This document shows positions 22,819 through 33,369 of a stretch of DNA of 64,000 bases, one piece after another. Source of the stretch: Limonium bicolor (taxonomy: Eukaryota > Streptophyta > Magnoliopsida > Caryophyllales > Plumbaginaceae); the NCBI GenBank assembly GCA_023374045.1, contig CM041776.1, positions 124,649,733 through 124,713,732 on the forward strand. The letters are read 5' to 3'. Every line of letters begins with the position of its first letter. Within the stretch, counting starts at the first letter, position 1. Position numbers and translations under genes: made by a program. The notes under the pieces are model-generated. The model was not told the DNA's origin. It worked only from the letters and a program-made list of their open reading frames with translations, and did not search any database.

Positions 22819-23490
22819 ATGCTTCTTCGATCGAAAAGTCTTCCTCATAATTTATCCTCCCTCGATCCGGAGATAGAGCGGACCTTTCTTCGTTCCTTAA
22901 GGCAAAAAAGAAACCAACAAAACACCTTCCCTACACATTTAGAATCAAATTCAACAAGTTCATTGTCAACCCCAACCGTCTGCAATATCAATCGGCCTTC
23001 CAATCAAGGCCAGAATCCAGCCATCAACCTCCCTCCCCTCACAAAGAATGAATACGATGAGTGGCAAAAACTCAAGCCGTATCATCAGATCCGTTGTGTG
23101 AAAGAGTTGGGCATGTTCGATGGTTCCAATCCGGACGAGGCTTTGCTCCACATAACCAAATTTCTGCAGCACACTAATAGCATAACTGCTACAGACACTG
23201 TTTTACAATATGCCAGACTCTCTCTTTTCCCTCATAGCTTAACCGGTATAGCAAGCAAATGGTACCATAGCCTTACCCCAAGTACCATCTCCACTTGGGA
23301 GGACATGGCAACTAAGTTTTATGATAAATTCTTACCACTAAGTAGTACCCTGGAGATGATCGCCGATATTTACAACTTTAGGCAACCAGGCTCGGAGAAC
23401 ATCTGTGAGACTTGGGACAGATTCAAAGGGTTGCTCTGGACATGTCCTCATCACGGCCTCACCAAGGAACAACTTTCCGAGTTGTTCTAC
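22819..23490 (+). pseudogene. gag: Athila-type gag, 5' part (split by element B)
   Basis: This is the N-terminal 224 codons of a gag polyprotein, the structural protein of the retrotransposon particle. The start ATG follows the leader without an intervening frame. The first ~85 residues are polar and poorly conserved. Residues about 95-224 fit the Retrotrans_gag family: AWL-like GIASKWYHSL, then ISTWEDMATKFYDKFLP, FRQPGSE and RFKGLLWTCPHHGL, which match the usual Athila block of a TWEE..KF..KFFP motif and WERFK.LL..CPHHG. The frame is open to the TCTAC target site, where element B interrupts it. The apparent continuation to 23742 encodes element B LTR sequence, not gag. The gene resumes at 46661. 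Confidence 0.9.
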
Positions 23491-23591
23491 TGTAACACCC
23501 CTACCATTAATACATGCTTACCGTCCAATCTCCTTACACGTCAGATACACGCAGCGGATACCTACTTACATACAATGGGTGATACAATGCC

Positions 23592-23613
23592 GTTAGTCAC
23601 CCACGTGACTAAC
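23592..23613 (-). other. GTGG-loop terminal hairpin, element B 3' LTR
   Basis: Perfect 9-bp arms GTTAGTCAC and GTGACTAAC flank CCAC (GTGG in sense). The same structure lies at 37503-37524 in the 5' LTR. Confidence 0.6.
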
Positions 23614-23940
23614 AAGGCTACTACTTCTACATACAGCATCGGTCTGATGGACCGGAATCCCGAGTACTACACTTCCACAACACATACTCTATTCATCAAA
23701 CGAATACTACAAGGTTCCATTCAATACTTTACTCCTTCGTAAACCATACAATACAAAATTCATAACTGAGTTTACTAGGTTCCCAATACAATTACAATGC
23801 TTCTTCCAAGTTCGTACATACTCACTAAGAGACTACTTACTACCCGTTCCTCACAAACTACTTGCTTCTAATTACAAGGGTGTGCCTCCGGTCTCTTATC
23901 TTGACCATATTCGCTTCGGTACCTGCACACTAAAAACGTT

Positions 23941-23965
23941 CCCCCTAGGGAGTCAGCTTTCGCTG
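23941..23965 (-). other. GAAA-tetraloop hairpin in LTR 3' module
   Basis: In the sense strand CAGC and GCTG enclose GAAA, a GNRA-class loop, followed by a short CCC/GGG stem. LTRs IV and V have CAGCA/TGCTG around TTCG at the same place in the module (58133-58146, 61368-61381). The copy in the 5' LTR is at 37860-37871. Confidence 0.5.
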
Positions 23966-25190
23966 TGCATGATAACCGCATACCCCCGCGTACTAGTGAG
24001 GGTACGCCGACCACTTGGTCGTATACATGCGGTTGATTTCATTCAAACATACATGCATACATGCTCGTATACATAATATTGCAATACATTACGCAAGACA
24101 TACACGCATACATACACTTCATTACATACAAGAAGTACAACATAAACCATTCAATACATACTTACCTTTTTCCGAATTACACATACACATTACATACACA
24201 ATATACAATTCTTGTTAGCTTCATTGGTCCACCCGGGTTAATCGGGTGGAGATTACTCTTTTACTCGTTACTTCATACATACGCATACATACTCATACTC
24301 ATACATACTTACGGATCCATACTTACTTACTCTTACTCTTACTCAAGTTAAGTCGTCGGGACCTCCGGCCCTGGGGACTACACCGTCCCACCTCCGGGAT
24401 TTACTTGACTCACCAATCCGGGATGCTACCCATTTAAGGGATTTGGGCCGCGGACCAGTTTAAGAGTCAGGAATTGCAGCCAACCTCTTGTGACTCCGCA
24501 TCCTCACGCGTGGCCGAAGCTATATCGGACTTCTACTCATTCCGGTTTACTCACTTAAGTTAGGAGTTAGGTAGTTAGGAATTAGCAGAAGTCATTCATT
24601 CAAGCCACAATAATACGATACAAAGCTCATATACACATCCATACAAAATACAGTGCAATATACGAGTATACTACAAAATACAATACACATCATCATCATT
24701 CATATGTTTCATGAATTATACAAACTATTGTTCAAGACAAATATCAAGAACAATGTAAACAAGCACAGGTAAGTGCAATATAGTCCGATTCATGCATTTA
24801 TCTTATTTAGGTGATCAAATAAGCACACAAATCGGGGTAACCAGATTAGGATACAGGGCATGAAGAAATCATACCTTTCACCGTTGTACTTGTATCCCAA
24901 CGTTCCTCCGGTGTTCACAAATCAAATCCTATTATATATACATACAGTTGAATGATTAATCTATCTATCATTAACTTAACCCGATTACTCTTACGTTTAC
25001 TAATCCATACTTACTAAGTCTTGCATTACAATACTTACATTTTATTCACTTACTCCTAATTACTTAACAATGGTTTACTTACCTATATATGCACATATGT
25101 ATAGGTGGGTAGTGTATAGGTGGGTATACATATACATACATACATATACTAACCATAGTCTTATAGTTATTTTTTTTTGTAAGTTTTGAC

Positions 25191-25594
25191 CCGACCGAAC
25201 TTGCGACAGACCTTGCAAGTTCGGTCCAAGTCAGTGGGCTACATCGGGTGAAAATCCCAGGGCCGACCGACCTTGCAAGTCCGGTCCCAAGGTCGGTCCA
25301 TTCCAGTGAGTTACTTAACGGAAAAATTTGGCCCGACCGACCTTGCAAGTCCGGTCGCAAGGTCGGTCCATTCCAGTAGCTTACAAGACGGAAATTTTTT
25401 CTGGCCGACCGAACTTGCAAGTCCGGTCGCAAGTTCGGTCCATTCCAGAAGGTTACTGACGGGAGAATTTTTCTGGTCCGACCGAACTTGCAAGTCCGGT
25501 CGCAAGTTCGGTCCATTCCAGAAGCATTCCCGTCTGTGTAAATCTGGGCTCGACCGAACTTGCAAGTCCGGTCGCAAGTTCGGTCCGGCCCAGT
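25191..25594. repeat. Six-unit hairpin minisatellite (~71-bp period)
   Basis: Six units start near 25191, 25264, 25335, 25405, 25479 and 25552. Four have the full form: 12-base arms GACCGAACTTGC and GCAAGTTCGGTC (or GACCGACCTTGC and GCAAGGTCGGTC) around a 10-base AAGTCCGGTC-type core. Units are separated by spacers with CCATTCCAG. Where the left arm changes AAC to ACC, the right arm changes GTT to GGT, so the stem is kept. Frames across the array (25079-25681 minus, 25273-25677 plus) are repeats in translation and not proteins. Confidence 0.9.
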
Positions 25595-27005
25595 ATTTGC
25601 ATTTTTACTTCTGTTTTCAGTCCTATACTTTACCCATTGTTTCTCCAATCTTCTTACATGTAATCCCACATGTTTAAACACTACCTAGGCCCTCCAAATT
25701 GCCTTAGTTCATCCACCAAATTCCTTACCAAATCCATCAATCCACTTACACAATTTTCCTCACTTCATTCCAGCACTTATACCTATTTTGTTTCTTCATT
25801 GCTACAGATTTTTAAACCAACTCCTACCATCAAATACTTCCTCTACCAATGTCACTCCTAGCATCCCAAATACCTCCTCTTACCATGCCAATTCATTTCC
25901 AAGCAATTGTACCATCTATACCCAAGTCCAACATTCATTTTACCAAGTCTTACACTCTATTCTTTCCTAACTTCTCCAATGCATGTTAATACACTTTGCT
26001 ACAGATTTTGCACTTCTTACTTCTCATACTACAACTACCTCTTCATCACTACTAAACATACTTACCAACTCCAATACACACCTTGGTTCTCCCATTCACC
26101 AAGTCATCCATAAGTGTACATTTCCTACCAAAAATTTGCCATAGTTCACCTACAATTGTCACTTATCGACACATATCATTATCACCAAAATCATTCCTAT
26201 TCTAGCCACACCCATACAAGGGTCCTACCAGCAGTACAAAGCAATCTAAATCATTACAATACATCAATACTTCTTCCAACATCAATACCAATACTCATAC
26301 ACAATATACTTGGCTCTAAGGCCTACAACTTACTCACTAGTTCCCAAATACTCAAAACTTCATAAACTCCAATACCAATACAATAGTTTAGGTTCTTTTA
26401 CTTGTTTACCCATTCCATTGCTCTAATGCATAAAAATTAACATTAGTAAAGAGCTCTTACCTTGAGCTTGTAATTCCTTCATTTTTTTCCCAATTCTCCT
26501 CTTCTTTCTTTCTTGCCCAAATCAGCCATGTGGGGAGTGGAGTTGCCAAACTCCATTCCCATCACCCAATGAACACAAAACAACTATAATTAATATACCA
26601 ACCCCTTAATTAATGTTAGTTCATATAAATGCTTAAAACAAGATTTCTAGGGTTTACCTTTGGAGAGTTTTAGAAGGGGTTTTAGCCCTTGGTTCAAGAA
26701 GGTGAATCCACCACCATTGCAAGGTTGATATTATGCTCAAAAGAGAGAGAGAAAATGGAGTGTTACAATGGGGCAAAAATCGGTTGTGAAGGAAAGTGAA
26801 GGGAACATGAGTTTTTTATGTAGATCTTTACCTTGTTGGAGAGAGAAGACTCCAAGCTCCACAATGGTGTGCTTTTCTCTTTGAATGGGGAAAACCCATG
26901 GAGATGAACTTCCTCATTTTTTGATTTTGAAAAGAGGGAAGTGTAGAGGATGATGAGGGGAACACAAATATGTGATTATTTTTTAGTTTGCAGCTTAAAC
27001 AAAGC

Positions 27006-27143
27006 TTGGGCATGAAGAGAAAGGTGGAGGAGCCATGGAGGGAGCTCCATTGTCGCCCAGCACAGAGAGAGGGAGGAAGAAATCGGTGGAGAAGGGAAAA
27101 AGGAAGGAGAAGGGAAAATGGGAGGAGAGAGAGGGAGGTAAGT
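27006..27143 (-). promoter_or_regulatory. Pyrimidine-rich (sense) LTR tract, possible leader
   Basis: In the sense (minus) strand this is a long CT-rich tract, starting about 630 nt into the LTR and preceded by an AT-rich TTAATTAAATAAG stretch. LTR A (about 830-990 minus) and LTR VI (63785-63865 plus, with TTATAAAG before it) have comparable arrangements. CT-rich 5' leaders next to TATA-like elements are common in plant transcription units, so this may mark the LTR promoter, but the sequence does not prove it. Confidence 0.3.
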
Positions 27144-27772
27144 TACTTTATCCCTTTTCCACTTTTTACTTTTTGGCTCCCTTATTTAATTAGCTAGTTA
27201 CAAGTGTGTGAGAGGGGTTGTTTGACTGATTAAAAACCGGCCCCCCTACTGTTGTGCTAGCTGGAGCGTTTTTTGTCTTCTACAGAAAACGCTCGTTATT
27301 TTACCCGGTTTAGGTACTATTCACTAACCGGGCCCGTTTCCCAGAATTTTCTCGTTTAATTATTTTTTTATTGGTTATTAAGCTTCCAGAAATGCTTAAT
27401 AATTATTATTTAATGATTTAAAATTTTCACGGGTCCGTTTGACCACTTAAAGTCACGTTTTCGGGTTTTCTCGAAAAACATGCTCTAAAGCTCTATTAGC
27501 GTTTTAATTCATTATTTGGATCCGTTTTCTTCGGGAGTTGTTCCCATATATTATTTAGGTCTTATTAAACCTTTAGAATCCGTATAATACGCTAACCAAG
27601 GTCTCATACCTCCTATGGTTATTTAACGCTTACTTAGCGTTTTTCGCCTTTTAAGCGTTTCTTTATTTCTTTTGGATTTATTTATTCCTTACCAATATTA
27701 CTTACGCATTATTAGGCTCTTAAATACCTATTAGGATAATTTGATCGCCATATTTAAGGTCGGGGTATTTCA

Positions 27773-27788
27773 ATCTACCCCCCTTAAG
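27773..27788 (-). other. Polypurine tract, element B
   Basis: In the sense strand CTTAAGGGGGGTAGAT lies directly against the 3' LTR start TGAAATACCCC. This is the standard plus-strand primer position. The preceding GAAGACAAAGTT block is of a type often seen before the polypurine tract in plant Ty3/Gypsy elements. Confidence 0.8.
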
Positions 27789-29339
27789 AACTTTGTCTTC
27801 AAAGTTGCTCGAGGTTATACGTTTACAATGCTTACTCGTTCTTACATGTCTGATACCGTGGTACACATTCTTCCTCCTTACAATTCCCAAATTCGTTACT
27901 CAAGGTTTCTCCTTTCCCTATCATTCCAATGTACAATACTTACTCCAATCCATATTACTATCAACCATCCGGTTCTTCTTTACAAAATTCATACATACAT
28001 ACAGTGCAAAGCTATCCCCAAAGCAATGCAATACACAATATAATTCCGCAGGCACTCAGGTCATCTCGACACAGGACTCCACTATGTCCTGCTGCCCTTG
28101 GAATAATACAGCATGCTACACTACTACCTTCTCCGGTATATGCTTCCAGCAAATCCTCATTCTCCATACTAAGGGAAATTCTTTCACTACTACCAATTAA
28201 AAATTTTCTAAACACACAACTCCATATTCCAATTTATGTTCATTACTTCTATCCTATGTTTGATTCTTGTGACCACTTGAGGGGAGCTTCAAGAATCATT
28301 CGACCCTGATGTGATCAGCATCAGTGTTGAACTATCTTTCCACCCCAATTTGTGTTCGGTTTCCCTTGATCTGATCAGGATCAAGTTCGACTTCCCACAT
28401 TAGGTTCAACCAAACAAATAATTTAATTGTTTTCATTTTCTATCTTTTTATTCTTTCTAGTCGTGATTACGAATTCATACATCTCCAAAGGATGGAATCA
28501 ATCCATCAATCATCCTCACTCTACTTCCCAAATGCTTTACTCCATGGTTCAATCCTAATGCTCATTTCATCAACCTTCACTACTTCCATCCATTACTCAC
28601 CATCATCTCCTATATTCTAACTAAGGGATACTACACTTATAAGATTTAGTTGACTTCAATTGTTTCAAATATTTTACTTACGATTCCACTACTCATAAAC
28701 TTCATTCATCTACTATCCTCATTCATTTCGTACTACTTCTTCAAAGGTTACAATACTTGTGGAGCTCCGTCCACTACTCATTACTTTTCTTTTACTAATA
28801 CTCTTACATTGGTGTTACAAGATGGGTATACTCCTTCTATGGTATTTGCATGTCTAATGCCTAATTACCATAATTACAGTGTGAATGAGTACTTATGTTT
28901 ATTTAACATAGTATCAATCATCAATTTGGTTCTCATTTGTGCTATGCACATTATGGTTTATGTGTTTTATTCACAAAACTTACATTAAGCGGTTTCGCTC
29001 TACCCCCCTTAAAAGGGATTACGCCCACGTAATCTACCATATGTTATTATTATTAAACATTGGTTTAATCAGTTTGGGAAAACTGAAGCGTTTAGCTTCA
29101 CTACGGTAAACTATAGAATATGCTCTGGTCAAAGGGTCTTAACAATACCAACGGTTGAGTCTTTGCACCAAGAGTTCCTATATGAGTTTATTTAACTCAT
29201 CGTTAATTCGGTTCTAGCCTATCAGGCTTCAAGGCATTAATAGCCATTGTATTATACTCACTAGGTATATTGTCTCCTAGCTAGGGCCCACTAGCTTCTG
29301 CTGCGCGACCCTGATAGCTTGGGTTACTTACCCTTCGTG
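27789..29339 (-). mobile_element. Element B internal region, 3' part (non-coding)
   Basis: No conserved retroelement domain is visible on either strand. Overlapping open frames at 27741-28309 and 28650-28988 lack domain motifs and are rich in low-complexity codons. A second polypurine-like tract lies at 28997-29014. The sequence between the two tracts (about 1.2 kb) could be a duplicated end or an inserted segment. Confidence 0.55.
28997..29014 (-). other. Second polypurine-like tract, element B
   Basis: In the sense strand this reads ..TTTTAAGGGGGGTAGA, nearly the same as the tract bordering the 3' LTR, and is preceded by TTACGTGGGCGTAATCCC, a context typical of the end of plant Ty3/Gypsy internal regions. 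It may be an original LTR-proximal tract displaced by duplication, or an internal priming tract. Confidence 0.5.
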
Positions 29340-30200
29340 TTATCTGTAACACCCCGATTTTCAGACCTACTTTTTTTTTTATGAACAACAATACAGCGGA
29401 AGACTTAAAACACCACCACGGAGTGCTACCGCCACACTCACTCACTAGTGAGTGCTAAGGCTAAGTACTACTATCTCTTTCCAAACTAAGTTATACTTTT
29501 AAACCTTTGTATATTCAGAATGAAACCACAACTTATACAAACTTACATCAACACTGTTAGCTTATACAAAACTGTTTAACCCTAATACATGAGTACTTTA
29601 TGGGAATGTTTACACTCCCTCTAACTTCTGATCCTAGTCCTCTTTAGCTCCACTCTCTCATGCAACTTCATGACTAGGGAAAAACACCATCCTTTCCTGT
29701 ACCTGTGGTCAGTCATACAATCACAGAGAAAAGACCACAGGGCATAACGCCAAAATCAGCAACGCTGAGTAACTCCCATCACAACATGTAAAATACATTT
29801 TACTTGTAAAACTCCAAGATTACATAAACATAGCAACGAAGATAGTGGAACACCTCAACCATGACAACAAGATAATAGCATAGCACAATCACAATAGGCT
29901 TAACACATAAAACCACAAATTAGCACCACCTGTTGCTTACCTTAACATAAGGTGCATAAATGATCATTCATCAAAATAATCAATATCAATCAGTAGGCAA
30001 TATAGCCAATGTCAGGATCCACTGAGTATAACATTCAACACCATGATACAATTTACACATGTCCTCGGGCAATCGGTCTTTCGACATAGAGCACTAACAC
30101 TCTCGACCCCTCGGATAATTTCTTTCACCTCACCCCATGTCCTTAAGTGTGCACACCCCCTATGAATCATCAGTCCATAGAGTAGATCATGATGGCTTAG

Positions 30201-30287
30201 CTCCAATACATTGGTAGGAGCAAATAATAAAAGACCCCAATACACTGGTAGGGGCAGTCTTAGTAAACTCCAATACATTGGTAGGAG
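30201..30287 (-). repeat. Three hairpin repeats in solo LTR III
   Basis: Copies at 30201-30220, 30235-30254 and 30268-30287 read CTCC/GGAG, CCCC/GGGG and CTCC/GGAG around AATACATTGGTA-type centres. In the middle copy T-to-C on the left and A-to-G on the right preserve the stem. Each also contains a smaller CCAA..TTGG hairpin (one mismatch in the middle copy). Confidence 0.75.
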
Positions 30288-30419
30288 TATAATTCATAAA
30301 CACATCACCACTTTGCTTAGGCATAACCTTGCCTTTCACCTCACTTCCATATCCATAAACACAAGATGAATCAACACATAAAGTCAATATAATCACTGTA
30401 GTAGTTGCTAGACAGAAAT

Positions 30420-31620
30420 AGCATCACAACAGTAGACATCATTATCCACGGTAAACACCTGTACATTTAAGTACATCTCAACAGAAACACCAAATTCATC
30501 AAGCCAGGTACTTGTCTAGCTTCACATAACCAATATAAACCTTAATGGTCATTAAAACACAAGAGACTCGATTCACACAAGTTATCCCATTACCGACTGT
30601 CAAAACAAAGAACACTTATAATTTTACAGTCGGTTTCCAAGGCAACTAATCAATAATCACTTAACAAATGGTTGGGCACTTCCTTGCCTCAGCCCACACT
30701 TCCATATCATCACATCACAAGTTATAGCATCACCAAGATCAATATAACCAGACATAGCAATTGCTGGACAGAAATAACACAACACAACATTTATAATTTA
30801 CCGTTGTAACAATTTGTGCACTTTTGTGCATCCACGCATTTTCACTAAGGTTCACTTGAACCAAGCTATCAACCAGCTTCTTATAATCAATATAAACTTA
30901 ACTAATCTCTAATACACAGAAAAATCAGCTTATATAAACATTTCCACACTTGGCTGTACAAATAACAACAGTGACAATGACAATTTAAAACCACTGTAAC
31001 AATTCGTGCACTTATGTGCATCCGACAAATTTTACTGAGGTTAACTTGAACTAAGTTGTTAAACAGCTTCATATAATTATCATAACACCCAATGATCTCT
31101 AAAACACAAGAGATTCAACTCATACAAATACCTTTACACTTTACTGTACAAAACAAGAACGATAACGATAACAATGACAATTAACAGTCAATTTCTTAGG
31201 TGATTTACCTATGGTTTTTAGCCATCCTTTCTTCCCTTTTATATTCACCTACTATATGTTAATAAACCACTTTTAATCAAGCCTAACCCAAGTCCAAGCT
31301 ACTGATCCAAACAGCAATAAACTATCCATTGTTATTTAACAACAATCTTGTATTTTAACAACTTTCCATTTTACAATTTGTATAACTATGTTGTATAACC
31401 CATTTTACCTCAAGTTACCAAAATATAGATTATAGTGTCATAATATGCCAGTACAACCAACCATAGTATTTATTAAACCGAAATATCACAATATCAGCAT
31501 TTACAATTTATCACTGTAACAACTTATGCACAAATATTTAATTCATCCAAATAATACTGTACAGACTATAACAATGACGCTTACGGTTTTACAACCGATT
31601 CCTTTAGTAATTAGCCTAGG
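30420..31620. repeat. ~190-bp diverged tandem repeats in solo LTR III
   Basis: Units near 30799 and 30986 share CACTGTAACAATT-GTGCACTT-TGTGCATCC followed by TTCACTTGAAC, ATAATCAATATAAAC and a CTAAAACACA-AGA block. More diverged versions occur around 30440 and 31500. The period is close to that of the array in element C (8500-12700), but I could not recognise shared sequence. Confidence 0.55.
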
Positions 31621-31712
31621 GATTTAACCACCCCTTTCCTAACTCCACTTATATATGCTACTACCTCCTAGTTATACAGCAACTAACGTGCTGGACAGAA
31701 ACAATTCAAGTT

Positions 31713-32360
31713 CAAATACATATGCTAACTTATGACAATTGTATATTTCATTCATCCATCAACTAAAACAAGTCTTTTTCCTTTGCGTCAAATACTTATA
31801 CTAACTCACGTCAATTGTATATATCCATCTACTAAAAACAAGTTCTTCTCTTCAAATACTTATACTAATCACGTCAATTGCATATATATCCATCAACTAA
31901 AAAAAAAACAAGTTCTTCTCTGATTGCTATCCCAGTTATCGACTTGCATATATATATATATATATACTCACACTCGTAACTTTCCTCTCTTAATCTTATC
32001 TTTCTATATTATTATTTTTTTCTTTCCTGGCTGCTATGTTACTGATATGTGTATATATTTATACACACCCTCGTACACTTCCTCTCTCGAATCTCATCTG
32101 TCTATATTTTCCTTTCCTGGCTGCTATACCCGGTTATTGATATGCATATATATACTCACACTCGTGGACTCCCTATCTCATTTTCCTGTTGTTTTTTTTT
32201 TTCCTAGCTGCTATCCCCTGTTAACGATATGCATATATATATAAGTGTGCACACACACACAAACTGCTGGTGAACTCCCTCTCTCAAATCTCACCTGTCG
32301 TTTTCTTTTCCTAGCTGCTATCCTCCTTTATCAATATGCATATATATATATGCGCACACA
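31713..32360. repeat. Two short tandem arrays and AT microsatellites
   Basis: Three units of 63-77 bp start near 31713, 31790 and 31853 (AAATACTTATACTAA-type start, ..CAACTAAAAACAAG end). They are followed by about five units of 88-105 bp with GCTGCTATCC and GATATGCATATATAT near 31926, 32032, 32123, 32208 and 32312. The TATATA tracts in each unit are microsatellite-like. Confidence 0.75.
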
Positions 32361-33369
32361 AACATACGTCCCATTTGAAACGACAAGCAACACCATGAAA
32401 AAAATCAGGTTTTGTAAACTTGTTGATCAAGGTAGTTACCTTGTTCTTTCTTGTCATTTCTTGCTAGTTTTCTCTAATATTTCTACAGCTTTATGATCCT
32501 TCTTCCTTCTCTTAAACCTTCCAGCACTTGAATCAATTTTCCCTCCTCCAAGCTAGCGCCAACAACAGCACGTACCACTGCTGTTTGCTTCCGGTAATCT
32601 CCAACACTTGCACGGTTAATTTTTTTTTTAACTGACAACAGCTCACTACTACTACCTATATGTGGACGTATATTTTTTTTTCTATCCTCTGATTCCAACT
32701 ACTAGCCGGTCTTACGTGAGTGAAGAAGATATATGAAAAGTGAGTTCTAAACTGGGGAGGATTTGCTAACGACAACCGCTTGAATTAAGGTGAGATAGAT
32801 TTTTTTCAAGCCACGGTAACTTGCACCATGCCACCTCCTCTTTGCTGTTGTTTCATTATCATTGGCTGTATTGTAGGCCAGCCTAGGTGATGACACTAGG
32901 CTCATGACCAAGCATAGGAAGTCGGCTAGCTAAAGCATGAGTTTACATGATTATAAGAAGACAAACAAACTAATTGGTATTAAATTATAAAAACGGTAAT
33001 GCCATACACATGAACTGAATTCCTTTGTTGCTTTATTACATAATTAGTATGTAATTATGTACATACAGCGGCTATTATCATGATAATACAGGGATAGATA
33101 AAATCAACATGGTTTGAAATGATTACAAGGGTACGAAATGTGAATTGTTACCAAAATAATACAACCGGTATATAAACTTAACATGTCACTGTAATAATGA
33201 CACGTTTTTGAAATTAACGCCGGTAATATAAATTTAACATATCACTGTAATATTTACAGTCGGTATCTATAGCGGTTATAGTACATGTATATATGTCTAC
33301 AATTTTTACACATAAAATAACAAAGAAGGTATATTTTGTAACTAAGATTTTCCAGGGTGTTTCATTATC

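Larger units (their letters stand above)
23491..27772 (-). mobile_element. 3' LTR of element B
   Basis: On the plus strand the LTR runs from TGTAACACCCC to GGGGTATTTCA. It contains the GTGG-loop hairpin (23592-23613), a CAGC..GCTG hairpin with GAAA loop in the sense strand (23954-23965), a long hairpin with arms TCCACCCG/CGGGTGGA (about 24228-24250), a six-unit hairpin array (25191-25594) and a purine-rich stretch (about 27006-27140). It preserves the empty CACTA site at 26281-26289. Open frames such as 25079-25681, 25273-25677 and 26988-27197 translate these repeats and are not genes. Confidence 0.93.
29345..33364 (-). mobile_element. Solo LTR III (4.02 kb) inside element B
   Basis: The plus-strand ends are TGTAACACCCC (29345) and GGGTGTTTCA (33364), with a perfect TTATC duplication (29340-29344 and 33365-33369). 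There is no primer-binding site beside it. It has the family 3' module: CAGCGGAA near 29395, a CACTCACT/AGTGAGTG hairpin (about 29435-29454) in place of the GTGG-loop form, GGC/GCC and TCAGC/GCTGA hairpins (29741-29769). Several internal tandem repeats follow. Frames at 30012-30396, 31732-32496 and 32483-32698 are composed of these repeats or low-complexity sequence and are not genes. Confidence 0.9.

Noticed and set aside
23491..23742. Continuation of gag to a 307-residue protein
   Set aside because: From 23491 on the frame translates the LTR of element B. The TCTAC duplication shows where gag really stops and resumes.
25191..25594. CRISPR-like regular spacing of repeats
   Set aside because: Spacers are similar to one another and not unique, the repeats are longer than CRISPR repeats, and the context is plant LTR sequence.
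25079..25681. A 200-residue frame on the minus strand with repeats like RPDLQVRS
   Set aside because: It is the hairpin array at 25191-25594 read through. Both strands are open because the repeat lacks stops, and the duplicate LTR copy is broken by gaps.
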